Assembly: GCA_032209605.1 (NCBI GenBank)
Contig: JASFXZ010000012.1
Location: 3,596,001 to 3,660,000, forward strand
Direction of reading: 5' to 3'
Origin: Mactromeris polynyma
Taxonomy: Eukaryota > Mollusca > Bivalvia > Venerida > Mactridae
Length of the DNA stretch: 64,000 bases
Part shown: piece by piece, positions 12,376 to 25,662 of the stretch
Position numbering within the stretch: the stretch's first letter is position 1
Layout of the letters: each line of letters begins with the position of its first letter
The notes under the pieces: generated by a model
What the model saw: the letters and a program-made list of their open reading frames with translations, nothing else
Told to the model about the DNA's origin: nothing
The model's database searches: none
Position numbers and translations under genes: made by a program

Positions 12376-14185
12376 TATTTACTTTCAATGATCTATAAAC
12401 GGCATTTATCATAGATGAAATATGATTTTAACAACCTTCCCACCCTATACCCGATATAATGGAAAAATCGATAATGAAAGCTTTATGAATTGGGTTTATA
12501 AGACCACTATTGACACGTGATATTATTGTACTGTGTTCAATTAAGCTCAAAGATGGTCATATTGCCTTTATATGTATAAACTAACCTAGTATAAATCAGA
12601 ATTCAACTGTTAGAGTGTATTGATCTCATAATTGTCAATAATCTCATTTGTCTGTGATGTATATTTATCATTATTTATTTAATGTCATTTCTGCCTATGT
12701 CACTATATGTTTATTGTCAAGGATAACAATGAAAATGTGTTATCCTTTTCGTATAACGTATATGACATGATTAATGTTTTGTATATTCTAGTGGTATGTG
12801 ATTTGTACATTTTATGAGAAATAAATCTATCCATCTATAGTGAAAATGAAGAATTAAAGAAATTTATATAATTATAGTCTTTCTGTGTTTCTGTCTTTTC
12901 TTATAAATACGAATATTCCTAGAACTGCTCCTCCAAGATGAAGAATCACAGGACTTCAAAATAGAAATGAAGGTTCGACAAAGTTGCTAGTAAGGTTTTT
13001 CTTTATTACATATTCAAGGTTTTCATCATACATGACGACATGAATCGACCAGGCAGAGGTGAGGAAGACGGTATCGATCTGGTTTGCAAATATATAATAC
13101 AATAAGTTACGTCCAGTCAATTTACCAACATTGTCGATACTTAATCTGAAAACAATTGATTGATGTAATTACAGACGTTGCGTTCCCTGTTCCAATTTAT
13201 TTTAACAAATTGCTGTCATTGGAAGTAAATCTGGGACACAGATGTTTTTTATCACATAGAACCTATGGCTTCTGGTAAATTATGTTAACTTTGATTATTG
13301 ATTAGAATTCCCATTGAATACTGTATCGCTATAGGGTACGTTAATAATTTCACCTCTAAATGAGAGGAACAGATTTGGCCAATCATCGTGTTAGAACAGT
13401 TTGAGTCTGGATATAATCAAATGAGATTTTTTTTAATGCCGCACTAGTATTTAATATAAACAGGTAATTAAGAAATGGAAAGTTTTATACTATCTTTAGG
13501 GTGCACTAACTTTCTGACTTTTTTGAGAAGCGTCGTTTTTAGCTCACCTGACATTGAACTTACTTCCGCATTTTAATACCTTGTTAGACCGATAATATGA
13601 CATGTTGTGTTGTGAAAATGGAGGACTACCGATATAAAAAGTTGTCGTTTAGATTGTACATGATTTACCTCCCTTACTTTTGCGCACCTTCTGTCTGTGT
13701 AGTTCCAGTTTAACGAATAGATAAGTCGGACAGTATTATTTTCGAAAGACTAAAAAAACCTTCAAATCATTTCCATTTTTGTCCTGAAGCAGTGCTTTTA
13801 TTTGCCTCGGATGAGCGATTCAGGGCCATCACTGTCCTCTTGCTTAGTGGTGAATTGAAGAAACTGAGTAATAGGATTTCAATATTTCCTATTAAAATCT
13901 TCCAGAAAACAAAATAACGTGAATTTGTTCTGAACTGTTCTAAAATTATATAGACTCGTGTTTACTGAAGAATTGCATGTATTATATCTGTATATGCGCA
14001 CATAGTTTCATTACTGACATAGACGAAAAAGACATTTATCTTACACGTTCAAACAGTTGCGCTCACTTAATTGTCATAACAGTAAGTGGCGTGTTTAATC
14101 ATATATTGACAAACCTGATTTAAAAGTTTTGGGTTTTATTTTATAACAGTATTATAATGACAGTGAATATAAATAAATCCAATGT
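12376..14185. other. Long non-coding stretch
   Basis: AT-rich, with no frame above 60 codons. A small hairpin flanks 12721-12746. Nothing else supportable. Confidence 0.5.
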
Positions 14186-14362
14186 TTTTCGGCGCGCTAA
14201 CATGGTTTTGCTATTTGCATATCAGTGTTGTGTTCACCAATCAAATCTTACGTCATTCACTAAGCCAACTTCTCTTCAACCGAACAACGTTTGTAATCTT
14301 ACCGCTGATTGGTTATCCTTTCGTTAAGGGTACGTTTGTATTACCGAAATCCACTGAATTTC
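14186..14362 (-). repeat. Dispersed repeat, copy 1
   Basis: The reverse complement aligns along its whole length with 54990-55173. Shared blocks include AATTCAGTGGATTTCGGTAA, CGTTGTTCGGTTGAAGAGAA and ATGCAAATAGCAAA, in the same order and spacing. The 61-codon frame here is incidental. Confidence 0.8.
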
Positions 14363-14412
14363 AGTAAAATTACCGAATTCCACTGAATTTCAGTAAAATT
14401 ACCGAATTCCAC
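14340..14412. repeat. Short tandem repeat, 29-bp unit, 2.5 copies
   Basis: ATTACCGAATTCCACTGAAT with a TTTCAGTAAA tail repeats at the outer end of the dispersed repeat. The CTGAATTTCAG part is near-palindromic. Confidence 0.75.
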
Positions 14413-14924
14413 TTCTAATACAACATCTGCACTATGTATTGTTAATTTCATGTCATAATATGAAATATTAGGTTGAGTTAAATGTACATACATAATTTCT
14501 AAGGAAATATTGCAAATTAAGAAAAAATATAGACGATTACATCTGCAGTGGATTTCGATAATTTTTTTCATATTAAGGTTCACTGAAACACTTTTCTAAT
14601 TGGCCTACGTTTCTGTTGTTATGAATTTTATTATAAATCACTATAAACTATTTCTTTAGAAAAAATCACGTGTATATTTTGGGTTTCAAAGGATTGCAGT
14701 ATGGGTAACAATTCTGTAAAGCAAATATAGTAGCTTTATATTCCATGGGTTGTTTTTTGAAATATATGAAAATGTATCAAGTGACCAATTAGGAAAGTAT
14801 TTGAGTGACTGTATACTTTATTGTCAAGCGTATTTTCTCTAAAGTAGTCGAATAAACGCAACTTGCAACAATATTTATACTGTATTTGTAATGGTTAAAT
14901 AAATGATTAGAAACACTGGACATA

Positions 14925-15449
14925 CACTGAACAAAATTTCTAAACGTCCAATTGGTATTTCGCCGAAATGTAGGAAGAGAAACAAATGTACATATTTGCA
15001 CCCACAGACGGGCAACCAGTATATTAATTAAAAGTGGCCAATAGTACAAAACTTATATATTTTTATAATTATTTTCAAAATTCAATAAATTTATAAAGTT
15101 AGTCATACCTGTCGAATAGGAGTACCAGCATTAGATATACCGACGCGTTCATCAGTGGTCATCCTCGCCATCTTCTCTGTTTTTCGTGTTGGACATATGT
15201 ACAATGAGGATTGCATTGAAAATAAATTTACCGCTTACTACACAGTGTGCACGTGATGCTCGTGCCAAAAAATAAAATCCTACTCACCGTCACGCGTGGT
15301 CAACCATGACGAAAAACAGGTATTTTCTTAGTGAAAGTCGATAGAGTAATATGTATAATACTAGAATGCCCAAATTTAAGTCGGTATTTATAACATGTTT
15401 TCTTAAATTTGTATTTTATTACATGGACGTTTAGAAAATTTGTTCAGGG
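14925..15449. mobile_element. Mariner-type non-autonomous element with 25-bp TIRs
   Basis: The ends at 14923-14949 and 15425-15451 are inverted copies (25 of 27 positions) reading CACTGAACAAAA.. / CCCTGAACAAAT.. and lie between TA dinucleotides, as in Tc1/mariner insertions. The 475-bp interior has no transposase remnant that I can see. Confidence 0.65.
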
Positions 15450-15525
15450 TATATTGAATATCATTTTGTGATCGCTGATGCTGATGAAAAAATGAATTAT
15501 GTAAGATTCCGGATTTAAACACGTG

Positions 15526-16785
15526 ACCGACCGAACAAGTAGTCATCATGCAACGTCCAAATAAGTAGTTATCATACAACGTCCGAACAAGTAGTCATCA
15601 TGCAACGTCAAATAAGTAATTATCATGCAACGTCCGTACAAGAAGTCATCATGCAACGTCCGAACTAGTAGTTATCATGCAACGTCCGAACTAGTAGTTA
15701 TCATGCAACGTTCAAACTAGTAGTTATCATGCAACGTCCGAACAAGTAGTTATCTTGCAACGTCCAAACAAGTAGTTATCATGCAACGTCCAAAAAAGTA
15801 GTTATCATACAACGTCCGAACAAGAAGTCATCATGCAACGTCCGAACTAGTAGTTATCATGCAACGTCCGAACTAGTAGTTATCATGCAACGTCCGAACT
15901 AGTAGTTATCATGCAACGTTCAAACTAGTAGTTATCATGCAACGTCCGAACAAGTAGTTATCTTGCAACGTCCAAACAAGTAGTTATCATGCAACGTCCA
16001 AAAAAGTAGTTATCATACAACGTCCGAACAAGTAGTTATCATGCAACGTCCAAACAAGTAGTTATCATGAAACGTCCAAACAAGTAGTTATCACGCAACG
16101 TCCGAACTAGCAGTTATCATGCAACGTCCGAACTAGTAGTTATCATGCAATGTCCGAACTAGTAGTTATCATGCAACGTCCGAACAAGTAGTTATCATGC
16201 AACGTCCGAACAAGTAGTTATCATGCAACGTCCGAACTATTAGTTATCATGCAACGTCCGAACTAGTAATTATCATGCAACGTCCGAACTAGTTGTTATC
16301 ATGCAACGTCCGAACTATTAGTTATCATGCAACGTCCGGACAAGTAGTTATCATGCAACGTCCAAACAAGTAGTTATCATGCAACGTCCGAACAAGTAGT
16401 TATCATGCAACGTCCGAACAAGTAGTTATCATGCAACGTCCGAACAAGTAGTTATCATGCAACGTCCGAACAAGTAGTTATCATGCAACGTCCGAACAAG
16501 TAGTTATCATGCAACGGCCGAACAAGTAGTTATCATGCAACGTCCGAACACGTAGTTATCATGCAACGTCCAAACAAGTAGTTATCATGCAACGTCCAAA
16601 CAAGTAGTTATCATGCAACGTCCAAACACGTAGTTATCATGCAACGTCCGAACAAGTAGTAATCATGCAACGTCCAAACAAGTAGTAATCATGCAACGTC
16701 CGAACAAGTAGTTATCTTGCAACGTCCAAACAAGTAGTAATCATGCAACGTCCAAATAAGTAGCTATCATGCAACGTCCAAACTC
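15526..16785. repeat. 26-bp minisatellite, about 48 copies
   Basis: The unit contains GTAGTTATCATGCAACGTCC followed by GAACAA or GAACTA. Variant TATCTTGCAACG recurs at 15751 and 15959, 208 bp or eight units apart, showing block duplication. Confidence 0.96.
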
Positions 16786-18879
16786 ACCATTCACTATACA
16801 ATGGACGTCTTACAGATCACGTCAGATAGTTGGACTAACTATTTGTTTGTTTCTCACCAAGAAATGATCTGTGTGATGATATGATGCTCCTAAAGCCGTC
16901 CATAACAAATCCGATAATATATGAAGCGTATGAGGCATCCTCTGTGTTCAGTCACCGATGTAGTGTTCGCAACGTACAGGAGCTTCAGCATTTCTGATTT
17001 ACGCTTCCTATCGTGAAGACAAGATTATTTCTTTTTTTGTGGAATCGTGATTTATTAATAGGAGGTAATATATTGCGGCAATAATTTGATGAACGACATT
17101 CTTTCTTATGGAATATATTACTTTATTGAAATGAATTTCTTTTAGATAATATTTCATGTGGATTACCTGCTTCGTTGTAAAACAACATTTTGCGCACATT
17201 GCGTAAATATAAGAATTAACAAAATTGTAAGTTAGTCGCGTCGTGAGTAAGTTTACTTACTTAAAAAAACCTGGACTGATACACAAAATGGTAAGAAAGC
17301 GTTATGACTTTGTCAAAAAGTGATTTACATTTTGATTTTCCGAAAGTGTATAAGTTTTATTTTAATAAGCATGTTTTTTATAGAAAATAATACATGGCGT
17401 TAAAATGTAACTTTTATTAAAACAGGCAGTGACGTAAATTGATAAAATACATGTTTGAAGGATGTATATAATTATTTAGAAGATTTATGTTGTACGCAGT
17501 ATGTACTAACAAACAACCAATATCAATGTTTTATACTTATCTGTTATACTCTCCATGTTTAAACATTGTATATATTCACATATAATCGCTCAAAATCTCT
17601 GGTAAAATCATCCAAACCCGACGTGCATATGACATTTAATTAGTAATAAAAGCATCCTCCTTTTGTATAGTACATGTAATGTAGAAAATTTTCCTTTCAC
17701 ATTAAATACCTGCACTTAAAGGTATTAACTTGGCATTGATGCAACTTGTTTGATAGATTTGTTAATTTCACATGTTTTAGTTCGACCATCACATATCTTT
17801 AAAAGTATTTTGATTAAAAATGAAATTCTTTACAAAGTGAAAAAAATACAATAAAATAGCTGCTTTTATGAAACCCCAAATTCAGACCTCATTTCATGTT
17901 TAAGAAGTCTCGTTGTGCATATAGCCCATCTCAATTGTTAAATCTTCAACTGTAAAATCGTCAAGTTAATAATTTCGGAAATGGCGACCTAACGTATTTT
18001 TCAGGATAAATCTTGAACTCTTACATCGTGTCGCTCATATTTGATAGATTCAGTGTCCACTTCTTATACTGAGAACTATTTCACTACGACAGTTGAAAAG
18101 TCAACTCTGGGAGAATAAGACAAAACTATGAAACACAACAGGAAGGATAATAATTAAATATCAAATTTTACTTTTGTTTTAAGTGCATCTTTCAAAAAGT
18201 AGTTGAAATGACTTGTTAAATATGTTAAGAGTTAATTGTGCACATTCTATGTATAGCTGACAGTTATATGAGTGACAAGTATGAGATGAAAATGCACATT
18301 AATATAATCTTTTAGTCTGACCGACATCACCAAAGGCAATATAAACCATCAAATCGAACATACTTGCCACTCGAGTTACAAGAAAGTATTTTCGAAAGTG
18401 TCCGCAACATTTATATAATACATTGAAGTTATGCCTAATAATATGTAGAAGGCTTTTATTTAAGTAAATTTAGACTTAAGAGATAAATACCCTTGATACA
18501 AACACAATACGTCTGCCACGTGTCATTGTATGGCTGCTGATAATACATAGAACAAAGTCGTAAAAGCCAAAAATGTCTACATGTGCAAAACGAAGTACAG
18601 GCTGGAAATAGATCGATTATGATTTCAACTAAGATGTTTGCTTTAGAAGTTTATTAATCAACTGTTTGTGTTGCATTGATGCTAGTCATACAGACGGTCG
18701 AGACAATTGTCATTATTATATATCTAACTGGCATTTATGGCATCTTCATTCAACGCTTAACGTAATCGTTCCTGTACAATTATATAGCATGAAAGAGAAA
18801 ATGTCTGGATGTGAAACAAATCTATATTTTCCCGATGATGGTCAATTTCTGGGTGTGATGAACTATAGATTTGTTTTAG
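16786..18879. other. Long non-coding stretch
   Basis: AT-rich. Only short frames (63 codons at 17008-17199 minus, 81 codons at 18666-18911 plus), neither recognisable. The second runs into the next array. Confidence 0.5.
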
Positions 18880-20240
18880 GATGTTCCTTGCCTGAGTGTA
18901 ATAAAATATAGGCTTGTGTCAGGATGATCCTAGCTGAGTGTGATAAAATCTAGGCTTGTTTTATGATGTTCATTGTCTGAGTGTGATAAGATCTAGGCTT
19001 CTGTCAGGATGTTCCGTGTCTTAGTGTGATAAAATCTAGGCTTGTTTTAGGATGTTCCTTGTCAGAGTTTGATAAGATCTAGGCTTCTGTCAGGAAGTTC
19101 CTTGCCTGAGTGTGATACGATCTAGGCTTCTGTCAGGAAGTTCCTTGCCTGAGTGTGATACGATCTAGGCTTCTGTCAGGAAGTTCCTTGCCTGAGTGTG
19201 ATACGATCTAGGCTTCTTTCAGGAAGTTTCTTGCCTGAGTGTGATACGATCTAGGCTTCTGTCAGGAAGTTCCTTGCCTGAGTGTGATACGATCTAGGCT
19301 TCTGTCAGGAAGTTCCTTGCCTGAGTGTGATACGATCTAGGCTTCTGTCAGGATGTTCCTTGCCAGAGTTTGATAAGATCTAGGCTTGTTGCAGAAAGTG
19401 TTCCTTGTCAGAGTTTGATTATATCTAGGCTTTTGATAGAATGAACCTTGCCAGAATGTGATAAAATATAGGCTTGTGGAAGAATGTTTTGTTTCTTAGT
19501 GTGATAAAATCTAGGCTTGTTTCAGAATGTTCCTTGCCAAAGTGTGATATGATCTAGGCTCGTTGCAGAATGTTCCGTGTCTGAATGTGATATGATCTAG
19601 GCTTGTGGCAGAATATTCCGTGTCTTAGTGTGATAAAATCTAGGCTTGTGGCAGAATATTCCGTGTCTTAGTGTGATAAAATATAGGCTTGTCGCAGAAT
19701 GTTCCTATTCTGAATGTGATAAAATCTAGGCCTGTGGCAGAATATTTCGTGTCTTAGTGCGATAAAATATAGGCTTGTCGCAGAATATTCCGTGTCTTAG
19801 CATGATAAATTATAGGCTTGTGGCAGAATGTCCCGTGTCTGAATGTGACAAAAATCTAGGCTTGTTTTAGAATGTTCCTTGTCTTAGTGTGATAAAATAT
19901 AGTCTTGTGGCAGAATGTTCCGTGTCTTAGTGTGATAAAATATAGTCTTGTGGCAGAATGTTCCGCGTCTTAGTGTGATATGATCTAGGCTTGTTGCAGA
20001 ATGTTCGGTGTCTTAGTGTGATACAATTTAGGCTTGTTTCATAATGTTCCGTGTCTAAGTGTGATAAAATATAGTCTTGTTTCAGAATGTTCTGTATCTT
20101 AGTGTGATAAAATATAGTCTTGTTTCAGAATGTTCTGTATCTTAGTGTGATAAAATATAGGCTTGTGACAGGATGCTCCGTGTCTGAGTATGTTACAATC
20201 TAAGCTTGTGTCAGGATGCTCCGTATATCAGTGTTGTGAT
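18880..20240. repeat. 43-bp minisatellite, about 31 copies, heterogeneous
   Basis: The unit has GTTCCTTGCCTGAGTGTGAT and a following CTAGGCTT core. It is homogeneous at 19080-19370 (period 43 exactly) and more diverged from 19380 on, with GTGGCAGAATATTCCGTGTC variants. Confidence 0.94.
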
Positions 20241-20538
20241 AAGATATAGATGATGTGCAGTGTCTAGTAACGTCTGTTAAACTTCTGAAAGTTCAAAAAA
20301 ATGCTTAGTTTCACTAAACAAATAAATACTATTACTGCACACTTTAAACATATGTGTTTTCTAAAGGACAAACCGACATCATCATTAAGGTGTTTTTGTT
20401 TAATTTTTCATATCGAATACTATAATCAGACATTGTTGTGGGAACGTTGATTAAAAGACAGCATACAGATAATATGTTCCAATGCTATACTGCTTCTTCC
20501 AAACACTGCTGACAGACAAAGTTTATGGTAATACGGAC

Positions 20539-21257
20539 ATAAATTGCATACACCGGAACCTTAATACTTGGCTGTGGTCAATAAATTCAGTAAAAATAAA
20601 ACTACTCTTGAACTGTTCCATAATTGCATACACCGGAACCTTAATATTTGGCTGTGGTCAATACATTCAGTAAAAATAAAACTAATCTTGAACTATTCCA
20701 TAATTGCATACACCGGAACCTTAATATTTGGCTGTGGTCAATACATTCAGTAAAAATAAAACTACTCTTGAACTGTTCCATAATTGCATACACCGGAACC
20801 TTAATATTTGGCTGTGGTCAATACATTCAGTAAAAATAAAACTACTCTTGAACTGTTCCATAATTGCATACACCGGAACCTTAATATTTGGCTGTGGTCA
20901 ATACATTCAGTAAAAATAAAACTAATCTTGAACTATTCGATAATTGCATACACCGGAACCTTAATATTTGGCTGTGGTCAATAAATTCAGTAAAAATAAA
21001 ACTAATCTTGAACTGTTCGATAATTGCAAACACCGGAACCTTAATATTTGGCTGTGGTCAATAAATTCAGTAAAAATAAAACTAATCTTGAACTGTTCCA
21101 TAATTGCATACACCGGAACCTTAATATTTGGCTGTGGTCAATACATTCAGTAAAAATAAAACTAATCTTGAACTGTTCCATAATTGCATACACCGGAACC
21201 TTAATATCAGGCTGTGGTCAATAAATTCAGTAAAAAATAAAACTAATCTTGAACTGG
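20539..21257. repeat. 80-bp tandem repeat, 9 copies
   Basis: Each unit starts ATAATTGCATACACCGGAAC and includes GGCTGTGGTCAATACATTCA. Copies are over 95% alike. Overlapping 61-codon frames every 80 bp are artefacts. Confidence 0.97.
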
Positions 21258-21510
21258 GCCCGTATTACAGAAGCATCTTAAGTGAATCTTAAATATGTTC
21301 ACTTAAGTTCAAAACTTCAAATGGATGTAATTCCAAAACCACATTAAAAATGTTAGGCTTTTTAATGGTAATGACAACAACATATTAATACTATTCATTT
21401 ATGACTCTTGGTTTGACCATATAGTAGCCTGTATGTTACATAAACCAGTTGAGGAAAGTGAATTTTAAGGATAAGGATAAGATTTTACTTAAGTTTTTCT
21501 GTAATATTGT
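21258..21510. mobile_element. MITE-like element with imperfect TIRs
   Basis: The left end TATTACAGAAGCATCTTAAG (from 21263) matches the reverse complement of the right end (to 21506; TATTACAGAAAAACTTAAGT) over about 28 bp with gaps. The element of about 245 bp has no coding content and starts exactly where the 80-bp array stops. No clear target duplication seen. Confidence 0.5.
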
Positions 21511-24239
21511 GTATAGTGTAGTTATAACAGGCATGAACTATGCTAGATGTTGAAAAAGAAATGTTTAATGATATATGACCGTTCGTGTGATTTATCACTC
21601 GTATTCATGTATTGATAATTTAAGGCATTCAAGTGGAATGGTCCATTTTTCTGGCTTGAATTTCGTAATTTTTGTGTTTAAAGTTGTACGGATATAGAGA
21701 CAATACTTACTTATCGGCTTTTGTCGAGTTAAACAAAGAAGGGGGTTGATGATGTCCGCCTAGCTTACAGAAACTGACAGAGTTGGCGAAATCTTTAAAT
21801 AATAGGTTTGTTTAAAAGGGTCATTATCAGATTAACTTGTTCGACTGACTGTAATAATGTGTGATCATCATCCCTATGTCAATATAATGTTTTGCATTTT
21901 GTGTTTAAATATAAAAGATATGTTCTGTTCTGTAAAATTATCAGGTCTATTTCCGTGCAGCGGTCTGACTTGTTCTGTCACAATCCTGCATGTTGGGAAT
22001 CATCCGTAAATGACTGCTTGGGTAAAACATTGGTATTAATCTGTTATTATTATTAATTCAGTCCTTGGTCATTTTCTAATGGAAAACACGTGTACATTTG
22101 ACTATTACGTTGCGTGTTTGAAACCCGGACGCAACTGCACTTATCTACAAATTATGTAACATAATATTATTTGTTATTTCTCCCTAATACAATAGACGTC
22201 GCCGACCAAAGCAAGCACTGAACAATTGATCAATGTCACATTGATAGCCGTATTTGTACATTAAACATATTTACAATATTTAATTAATTAAGCGTGATAT
22301 GTGGCAAACAAAGCGACATGTGGTGTCTGGTTTGATACAAACATGTCTAGTGAAATCAGTTCATGAGCGGTTCGGAAATAGGACAGCACGGAATATATTC
22401 CTGATGGTATCTTGTGCAGCATTTCAATATCAAAACAATATTGACATTTTATTTCAAGCATTTGATATATCTAACAGATATGTCAATCATGTCGTATCAA
22501 ATATACATTCTTATATACCAATCAATAAGAAAATGCAATGAACCAAATTATTGCTATCAGACACGTGGAGACACCTATTCACTTAAGTTAAGTGAGAGGT
22601 AATGTCCGTATTGCGCAATGCTCATATTTGGGATTTCTTATTCTGTAAGGACGTATATTCGTGTCGAGACTGTAGATTTATGAGGCAATAATCTCATTCA
22701 AACATATTCAGTCGGGCTATATATATGTATAAAAATATTCTGTGAAATATTACATAATTGGCAATTACAGAAAGGCTTAGATATGTGAGAATATTGTCTT
22801 ATAAGTGATACCAATGGTAAGTAAAGGAATAGCTGTCTTAATAGGTGATAATGTGTGATTAGTTATTCTTCTCATACTGTCTGGTCTATGTGATATAACA
22901 TTTATTGTAGTCATACTATATGAATAATAGTGCAATAATCAGACAGAGTAAGCGCTGTAATGGAGTTTGGTTTGGACAACAATCAACATTCTGCAGACAC
23001 AGCATATATTGGACACATTTCTGTCTTAGTATAGTATCAGGCGAGTCACTTTAGTCACCAACGGCCCTGCGTTTAGTAAAGGTGTTTGCGGCTAATGTTT
23101 TAAACGTTGGTACCCCACGTGCAGTGAATGCGATACGGTGGGCCAGTGATTCAAAACAAAACCGTTTCGTAACGTGAGCGACTGTTAGCCGTAACTGAAC
23201 GCATGGCTGATTTGAAGTGCTGCATGATTCAGTCATTTGCGCTAAATATTGAAAAACAAGCGTAACAGAATATAATCAAGCAAAAAAGTAAAAATGTAGT
23301 ATACAATGCTGAGTGGATTCATTTAGTATTGATATTCAATTAGTGAAGACATACAATCAGGCAATATCGTCTGATAAAATCTAACAGAAACTAAGAATTA
23401 AATCGCGAATCACTCATTTCAGAAACGGATTGTCTTGATACAATAATTGGTTTATCTACTGAGAAAATATGTTTGACACAAAGATCGAAATAACGCGACA
23501 TCGTCTCCTTCAGTTATATCAAAACCATCTCCACAAAGAAAGATTTGATGCGTATATTACAAATAATGTCAAAATAACGAAAACTTCATTTGACTTGTGA
23601 GATTTTCACAAACTTAAAATTGTTATTAAAACGCGCAAAGGGCATGACATAAAGCAATGACATTTGACAAACTATTTCATCGTTTTCATCAATGCTTGAA
23701 ATTATTAAACACTTCATTGCTGTTCTGGTTTATATTTCCGACAGCTTATTAGGGCCACTGATTAAAATATAATATTAGAAACTCGTAATAACGCCAAAAA
23801 GGCGTTTTAACGACTTTCAAAACGCATAAAAACGCACTAAAGTGTTATAATGTTAACATTACAAACGCGAGACTCATAGAATACTCCGGCATTATGTCTT
23901 ATAACACAGGCTTTTAATCATTGAAATCTATACGACCGGCAAGTTTAGTGCTCTCGAGCAGAAAACTATTTCCCCACAGTATGGACGTAAATGCGTAACA
24001 GCATAAAATGTTAGCACTCAAGTATATTTGTGAATGTCAGTTAACTGATTCAGAAACGTATTTAGAAATCAGTAGATTGTCTTCCTGATATTCCACAAAA
24101 TCATGTTCATTAATTAACAAATTAACATTGAATATTAATAAATACTGCATTAAATATAAAACAATCAAGATTTTCCACAAAAGTAAAATACTGATAGTTT
24201 AAAATGAAGACTTTTACACAGATAAGGGTGGTGCTCTAC
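21511..24239. other. Long non-coding stretch
   Basis: Frames of 80 and 62 codons at 22299-22602 (plus) and 61 codons at 23051-23236 (minus) are unrecognised and probably chance. Near 23785 a small inverted repeat (ACGCCAAAAAGGCGT) occurs. Confidence 0.45.
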
Positions 24240-24433
24240 ATGCTATGTTTGTACTATGTTTGCTACGTTTTTCAACAATATTTCAATCATTTACCTATGA
24301 CCTAACTAGTTTTCCGGAATTAATTATCAACCAGTGCTAACTTGCTCTCCCGCAAGCTACCGAGAACTTCTCCACATGTGGAAGACATGACCTGATCAAC
24401 CCGAATGCTCTACCTACTGAGCTAGCCGGGTGG
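24240..24433 (-). mobile_element. tRNA-headed SINE, nearly full length
   Basis: Read on the minus strand, it begins with a tRNA-like GGCTAGCTCAGTAGGTAGAG (A box). A central domain follows (CCACATGTGGAGAAGTT..., ...GTTAGGT) and then a tail TGAAATATTGTTGAAAAACG. The central domain and tail align with 57452-57603. About 190 bp; no coding capacity. Transcription by Pol III and mobilisation by a partner LINE are inferred from SINE biology. Confidence 0.8.
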
Positions 24434-24870
24434 ACTTTATCATTGTTTATGCATTCATCAGTTTTATACGCTTTTTACTCAACTACTCTTGAAATTTGAC
24501 ATAAAACGATACGTATATCACAACGTGTGCGTATCGTTACAACCTTCAAGTATCGTATAGTATCGTATGTAGTTACTTGTACCCGTAAAATCATGGGAAC
24601 AATGTCCTATTTCCTAAATAAACTATCTATCAATGTTAACATGTACATTAATGGTTTCTCACACATCACGCGGTTGCATGGTATTTGTTCTCGTCTCTCA
24701 TTTTGTCTAACAAATACATCGTGTTATACTTCAGATGTCTTATGTCTAATCAGAATTAACCAAGGGTTAATATTAATTTCTTGATTTTCTCTGAATCAAT
24801 ACAATTTGACAGTTCACATCAATTGTGAGGGTTTCAGGAAGGAAACAAAAATGAAATGTTCCATTTCATT

Positions 24871-25662
24871 CCATATTTGAATGTAGTCATATCGTGTCTA
24901 ACAGAGATGAATGTAGTCGTATCGTGTCTAACAGAGATGAATGTAGTCATATCGTGTCTAACAGAGATGAATGTAGTCGTATCGTGTCTAGCAGATATGA
25001 ATGTAGTCGTATCGTGTCTAACAGAGATGAATGTAGTCATATCGTGTCTAACAGAGATGAATGTAGTCGTGTCGTGTCTAACAGAGATGAATGTAGTCAT
25101 ATCGTGTCTAACAGAGCTGAATGTAGTCATATCGTGTCTAACAGAGATGAATGTAGTCATATCGTGTCTAACAGAGCTGAATGTAGTCATATCGTGTCTA
25201 ACAGAGATGAATGTAGTCATATCGTGTCTAACAGAGATGAATGTAGTCATATCGTGTCTAACAGAGATGAATGTAGTCATATCGTGTCTAACAGAGATGA
25301 ATGTAGTCGTATCGTGTCTAACAGAGATAAATATAGTCATATCGTGTCTAACAGAGATGAATGTAGTCATATCGTGTCTAACAGAGATGAATGTAGTCAT
25401 ATCGTGTCTAGCAGATATGAATGTAGCCATATCGTGTCTAACAGAGATGAATGTAATCATATCGTGTCTAACAGAGATGAATGTAGTCGTATCGTGTCTA
25501 GCAGATATGAATGTAGTCATATCGTGTCTAACAGAGATGAATGTAGTCGTATCGTGTCTAACAGAGATGAATGTAGTCATATCGTGTCTAACAGAGATGA
25601 ATGTAGCCATATCGTGTCTAACAGAGATGAATGTAGTCATATCGTGTCTAACAGAGATGAAG
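24871..25662. repeat. 30-bp minisatellite, 26 copies, open in several frames
   Basis: The unit is ATGAATGTAGTCATATCGTG plus TCTAACAGAG. Because 30 is a multiple of three, frames stay open on both strands (about 269, 258 and 268 codons), giving 10-residue repeats such as EMNVVISCLT and RHDMTTFISV. There is no splice, promoter or composition evidence for translation. Variants GCAGATATGA and ACAGAGCTGA recur in groups. Confidence 0.95.

Noticed and set aside
14587..14797. Inverted CTAATTGG-containing 15-bp pair suggesting another small element
   Set aside because: Too short and imperfect, with no flanking duplication.
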